NCBI GenBank assembly: GCA_907163375.1
Contig: CAJQUW010008605.1
Span: 310,001 to 374,000 of the forward strand
DNA: 64,000 nucleotides
Direction of reading: 5' to 3'
From: Prostheceraeus crozeri
Lineage: Eukaryota > Platyhelminthes > Polycladida > Euryleptidae
Below, in pieces: positions 59,064 to 64,000 of the stretch (the first letter of the stretch is position 1; each line of letters starts with the position of its first letter). Position numbers and translations under genes: made by a program. Under the pieces are notes generated by a model. The model had not been told where the DNA came from. It saw only the letters and a program-made list of their open reading frames with translations, and did no database searches.

Positions 59064-60689
59064 CGGGCAACTATTTATTTGTAGGTATATCTTGTCATTA
59101 TACGTTATTTCATAATGATACGAGACAAATTTTTAAAGATCTACGACACCTGTAGAACTGAAACCATAAGTCTTGATTTGATTCCAATGTTGCTTAGCAC
59201 TGTCACTGTTTGTAGAGAACAACCGCTCTGACGGACGACAAACTTTATTGTGACATGCAGCATGAATAACATTCAATCGATCACGTACAAATGATTCAAA
59301 TAGGCGATTAACCTTTTCTATAGACAAATAGTCAAGAGCAGAGATACTATTTACTACAACGACAGTAACATGGATGCACCTTATATTCTTAACAGAGTAT
59401 GAGAGCTTGACCATAATAGGGTAAACTTTCCTAATTCGGACACTTTCCTAATTTGGACACTTCTAAGTAAAATACGAATATTACTAAGTCAAGATCAGCG
59501 GAATTGAAATTTTCGAAGACGCAGCCTGTATTCTATGCCATTCTAGTATATAAACCTTTAAAAGAAATTTTCTAAGTGATTAATATCACCACTGTATGAA
59601 CCAATTTTCATCCGAAAAGTCGTTCCTTTGTGTGTAAGAGCTAAGGATTGGCGAAAAATTCCTTAAGTTCAGAGTACAATTACGAAGTCAAACTTAAGTC
59701 TTTTCCATGAGTATTTTATATGAATTGACAGAGAAATTTCTGAAGTTTCTTTTGCAATTTGTCGCATGTTTCTAGGGAGCGTACTTTTTCTTCTAGAGGA
59801 CTTTGTGTATTTTTTTGTCATCTTTAACTCCGCTTGCCTAATTTGGACACTTTTTCAATGAATGACGACCCCACTTGCCTAATTATGGACAGTTTTATAA
59901 AAATCTTTTTGATGTAGTTTTTTCTGATAAATTCGAGTCATATGAAGTGATAGAGCCTTGAATGGGGATCGCAAAGAAGTAGCGATAAGTAAGTCATAAA
60001 ATTATCTAGACCGAGGGTGTCAACCACATTAATTCAACCACAGCTTTTGGAGGCTGTGGCCGATGGGTATACCATCCGTAATGTTACCAGATGCATTTAG
60101 TCCTCGTGCTACTAGGGTATAATGTACAGTCCATATATATTTTGTTAAAATGCTTTCATTTACATGAAACAGTGAGCTTCTTCCAAAGGAAATGACATTA
60201 GGGCGTAATACAAATCTCGTAGGCCTATTACAAATTCTCAACTATTAATTGGTTGAGGCTACACAGTTTATATCTAGTTTCCTTTAATAATCGACGATCT
60301 AGACGTAGATATTAAACAGTAACATCAAAATTTTGACACATATTGTCACATCCTATGTCACATGAAATTATTCTCAATAGACCTGAGTCTGAGCATTTTT
60401 TAGCTTGCTGAAGCAACGTATAGCCTAATAAGTATATTTTAAATTAATAATTTCTTACTGTGTCATCAGCTCTGAAGATCTTTTGTGCAACGATCGAAGT
60501 ACTAAGCTACATTGTAGAACAATAGATAGCTACTGTTAATATATAAATCATATCATTCGCTCCACTCATTGCCATGGCTTGATTGGAATTGCTTTTCTAA
60601 ACGTACAGTGTGTTCTTGATAGAGACGTGCTCAAAGAACATGTTCTATATTACCTCTTAGATAAAGTCTTTCACTTCAGGTCTACGGAA

Positions 60690-62477
60690 GGTCCGCTTAC
60701 AAAGAATTGCCAAAGCACACTCCGTGCCTCGAACAACGTTGCGAAGAGCATGGCTTTGCGAAGAGAATGATAATTCAAGATCATCAATAGGCCGTCCAGT
60801 AACAGTTACTTGTGAACAAGAGAAATGTCTTTGTGAACTTATTTTTGATCGTCAGAAAAGAGGCTTCCCAATGATGGTTGATTCGGCTAGGAAACTCGTC
60901 TTTGAATACTGTGAAATAAATCGTATTCCACATCGCTTCAATCGGACTGAAAAACGAGCAGGCTGGAAATAGTGGTCAGCCTTCAGGAAGCGAAATCCAA
61001 ATGTGACATTGAGGCAACCAGAGAATTTGTCGCGAAACCGAGCCTTGGGAATGGAAGAAAATCGAATCAAAGCATATTATGAATGTCTTGAGGCTACTTT
61101 GTCTGAGAAAGGATTACTTAACTCTCCAAGTCGCATCTACATGTACAATGTCGACGAAACCGGCATTCAAATTGTGACTAAGGGTGGCAAGGTTTTAGGT
61201 CAGAGAGGAGCAAAGAATGTTCAAATACTTTCATCTGCTGAGCGAGGCTCAAACACGATAATTGTTGGTTGCTGCCTATGCAGAGGGAGACTATATACCA
61301 CCAATGATTATTTTCAAAGGGACTAGGAAATCCACGATTGAATCACTACCTCCAAGATCACTGATTGAAGTTTCCAAATCTGGATGGATCGACAAAGAAT
61401 TGTTCCTCGCATGGTTTCGGCATTTCGTCAAACATCTTCCATATCGCTCTGATAATGAGAGAGTAGCTCTAATCATGGACGGTCACACAAGCCATGAAAG
61501 TGTTGTCTTATCTGAAGAAGCAAACAAGAACAATATGGACATTTTGAGGCTTCCGTCTCACACCTCAAATTATCTTCAACCCTTGGACGTAAGTGTCTAC
61601 GGACCCTTCAAAAGATCTTGGAGAGAAAGATGTCGTATTTACATGGATAGCAATCCTGGGTCGGTGATTTCAAGGGCAAATTTTTGAGAAGTCTTCACTG
61701 CGGCTTGGAATAAAGCATGTAAGCCTGAAAATGCCATCTCTAGATTTCGAAAGAGTGGTTTGTGCCCACTCTCATTCGATGCGATTCCTAAGCAAGCCTT
61801 CATCATTTCAAAGGAATTGTTGGGATCGTCTGCTGATGTGATATGTTTCGAAAATGTTTATTCCGAATTTGTATCACAGAATGATACCAATGTACTGGAG
61901 AACGATGTTCCAATCATACCGATAAATCCAATCGAAGAGGTAGTTTTGGAAATCGAATACAACACAGATCCGCCTGTAACCGATGACTCAGTCGTGAATC
62001 ATGTTGAAGAGACATCGTGTATGAGTGAGAGTTCTATGAACATCACCGACAGTCGAGCAGATGAAATTGTTGTCGATAATGATGGTTCCTCATACCTCGT
62101 ACTGGAACCAAGTACACGTATGGAGCCTCAAAGATCGACTGGAGAAATTTCCTTTACAGAGTTGCTGCAGCTTCCCATACAGTCAAGTCGGAAAGCAGCT
62201 CAAGATGCCTTCAAGCGAATGAAGAGAGCCTGCTTTAATTACTAGCTACCGTTTCAATGTTAATGTTAATGAGATACCATCAACATCAAGCATTCAAACG
62301 GATGAAAGTACATGTCCTCAATGTCTGATCTCATACTACAATGATGCAAGCGGAGATGACTGCCTCCAGTGCATGGAGTGTCAGAGGTGGGAGCATGCAA
62401 AATGCGGTGGAAAAAGTACTATCGGAACATTTTTTGTAAGGCATGTGTCAGAAACGTTATTGACTTCCTGACAAAAT
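60690..62477 (+). pseudogene. pogo-like transposase with C-terminal PHD-type finger, broken
   Basis: The N-terminal helix-turn-helix is HSVPRTTLRRAW. The second DNA-binding (CENPB-type) region includes GFPMMVDSARKLVFEYC, and after a stop (60970-60972, where Trp is usual) WSAFRKRNPNVTLRQPENLS. The DDE core has YNVDETGIQ, IMDGHTSHES and LQPLDVSVYGPFKRSW, all three acidic sites. The frame shifts near 61265 and has a stop at 61685-61687. A C-terminal PHD-like finger (62313-62460) shows CPQC, CLQCMECQRWEHAKC and FCKAC, with shifts before and inside. The gene is dead, but all catalytic positions are readable. Confidence 0.88.
62313..62460 (+). other. PHD-type zinc finger coding segment
   Basis: The cysteine/histidine order is C-x2-C, then C-x2-C-x2-C-x4-H-x2-C, then FCKAC, matching the C4-H-C3 spacing of PHD fingers within tolerance. 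A frame break near 62425 separates the last pair. It lies downstream of the DDE domain, in the frame of a continuous EIPSTSSIQTDEST linker. Confidence 0.65.
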
Positions 62478-62815
62478 AGCTTGACTGAATTTCATTGACA
62501 GAGTTTGACTAGTCCTATGCTACACGTACATCAATATAATTAATACGAAGTTGGATGACCTTTTTTACTTTCTCAATTCATAATTTCAGATAGTGATCGA
62601 GACTTCTTTGGACTTAATTTTTGTGTCTTACTGCTTGATAGGCAACAAAATAAGTGTCCATATTTAGGCAAGTAGTGTCCATAATTAGGAAAGTGGAGTA
62701 TTCAAATTAGGCAAGTGAGATGTAATGCTTTAGATAGGGTGTAGTCAAAAGTGTCCGAATTAGGAAAGTTTACCTTATACAACAACCTTATACGCCTCCA
62801 AGTTTTTACAAAACT

Positions 62816-64000
62816 TAGCTTACAGTTTCGCAGTCCGGGTACCTAACAGGCGGCCTTCGAATCCTTGAACTTCTTCGTACTACTACCGATTCTTCTTCAG
62901 CATCTTCATAGGACATATCGCGATCTTCATCTGATAGGTCTATCCTTGCCATTGAGTCTTCATCTATTGTCATCGTTGAACGAGGAACCGGACGAATGTG
63001 AGAAACATGTCTGCAAATGCCGTCGTAATTCAGAACAACCGTAACATCAGATCAAATGTCTGTTGCCATCTCTGGACCGCTCCACAGTTTGTTACATTTA
63101 CCGCTAGGAACCCACTCGTAAGGACTCAACTTCTCACCGGGACTCTTCGTGTTATTTATCCAGAATACGGTCTCTTCGACTGTTCTACCCGACCGCCTCA
63201 CTGCTCTCTTAACGGTCCTATGCATTATTTCAATTATCCCATTTCCTTGAGGCCTATATGCGCACGTGAGGATTTGTTCCACATTCCATCTCCGCAGGAG
63301 TTCGAGAAACGGTCGGCTTCGACATACTGTTCCATTATCTGATACACTTTGGTGGTCCAAATTCTGAGAACACTTGATTGAATTTAGCCACGACTTCCAC
63401 GCTTGATTCTCCAGATAATCGATGCCATATCGTGAATCTTGAACAAGTGTCAACCAGACTAAGATAGACAGTGTTATCGACATGCGTTAGGTCAGTTGCA
63501 ATCCGATGCCACTCGGCGCAAGATCAATTCTACTACACGAATCGCAGTTCGAAATAACTTTCTTAACCAGACCTTTTGAGACATCACCAAACTTTCTTTC
63601 ATTAAAGCATACGTCCTTTCAATGCCGAAATGACTGATCTCATGTAGCTCTTCTTGACTTCTTCCTCCGATATCCCTGTAGCAACACACGCAACTTCTGA
63701 ACTCATCTTTGTCCAGTTACGAGGGATTCGCGTGAGACAATCCGCTCCGTTCTTAGCCGACGCTATTCATTTGACTGTGATAGATAATCTACGTTCTTGT
63801 ATGATGTTCTCAATGATGTCTAATCGTCTTCGTATCAACAGTTCATACAGGGATCGGGTACTTGCTTGGCTTGCTTATAATTGCTTCCAGACATCTAAAA
63901 ACAGAAGTAGAATCGGTCATAATCCAAATTTCTCGATCACCCCATCTCAGGGCCGTATTCAGACCTCGAATGACGGCCTCTAATTCGCATACGTTGATGT
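62816..64000 (-). pseudogene. gypsy-like Pol: integrase and RNase H, copy B (runs off the window)
   Basis: This is the same gene as 23817-25278. The tail reads RIRRPPVRYPDC because of a 3-bp in-frame difference. In the core GIIERMHR has become GIIEIMHR; the catalytic Glu is kept. The zinc-finger region has an extra frameshift near 63595 (a missing base in a T run). The RNase H part is cut by the window end. Confidence 0.78.

Larger units (their letters stand above)
59419..62775 (+). mobile_element. pogo/Tigger-like transposon with TA target duplication
   Basis: TA at 59417-59418 and 62776-62777 flanks 3357 bp; copy A has the single TA at 23777-23778. The TIR is GGTAAACTTTCCTAATTCGG and continues into ACACTTT, with the outermost base differing (G versus A after complementing). 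The motif CCTAATTTGGACACTTTT repeats at both ends: twice in the first 45 bp, twice at 59834-59895, and about four times in 62650-62770. It carries one transposase pseudogene. Confidence 0.95.
59210..62786 (-). repeat. LTR of gypsy-like element in copy B, interrupted by pogo-like element
   Basis: TGTAGAGAACA at 59210 to CATAATA at 59418, then TATACAACAAC at 62776-62786, correspond to the uninterrupted LTR 23571-23787 in copy A. Confidence 0.8.
44353..64000 (+). repeat. Large direct duplication, copy B (continues past window)
   Basis: This is the partner of 2257-25001. It lacks piggyBac-1, the Tc1-like element and piggyBac-2, showing unoccupied target sites at 46283-46286 (TTAA), 53440-53441 (TA) and 56888-56891 (TTGA, one change from TTAA). 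It has its own insertions: a SINE-like insert at 48078-48383, about 627 extra bases at 54331-54957, and a pogo-like element at 59419-62775. The end of the repeat lies beyond the window. Confidence 0.95.

Noticed and set aside
1-64000. Prokaryotic defence or CRISPR-like system
   Set aside because: No regularly spaced repeats with unique spacers, no operon structure and no bacterial gene; the recognisable content is eukaryotic transposons.

Overview
This is eukaryotic, almost certainly metazoan, intergenic DNA. It is visibly AT-rich, has no operons or tightly packed ORFs, and nearly everything recognisable is a mobile element or a remnant of one. I found no host gene I would defend, no rRNA, no CRISPR and no bacterial feature. 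The mix (piggyBac, Tc1-like, pogo/Tigger-like, hAT, Penelope-like, gypsy-like LTR and LINE sequences) suits an invertebrate such as a marine or aquatic one, but the species cannot be read from the window.

The dominant structure is a large direct duplication. Copy A (about 2257-25001) and copy B (about 44353-64000, still continuing at the window end) are collinear and nearly identical by eye. They differ mainly by clean transposon insertions that give matched filled and empty sites. Copy A alone has piggyBac-1 (4191-7115), a Tc1-like element (14031-15531) and piggyBac-2 (18628-21203). Copy B alone has a 306-bp tRNA-derived SINE-like insert (48078-48383) and a pogo-like element (59419-62775). 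The pair may be a real segmental duplication or two haplotypes assembled in tandem.

Shared by A and B, from left to right: a small TIR element, a LINE 3' fragment, a gag-like fragment, a fold-back repeat, two opposed Penelope-like pieces, a TCATGA-rich non-autonomous element, a decayed piggyBac relative, a second fold-back repeat, a head-to-head Penelope-like composite, a Penelope-like reverse transcriptase piece, and a gypsy-like LTR element with RNase H and integrase.

Between the copies (25-44 kb) lie: the right LTR of the gypsy-like element, interrupted by a 1.75-kb TIR element with an unusual transposase-like gene (25649-27395); an inverted third copy of the Penelope-like composite (27569-29007); a Tc1-like N-terminal fragment; a third piggyBac transposase pseudogene flanked by inverted repeats (about 29590-33180); a second Penelope-like element with a palindromic 5' end (34632-36245); a BED-finger fragment; and a hAT transposase pseudogene (38950-41240) interrupted by a non-autonomous hAT element with an 8-bp target duplication (39933-40724).

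Nearly every coding region is broken by stops or frameshifts, so the window is a graveyard. The exactly paired insertion sites nevertheless give unusually precise element boundaries.
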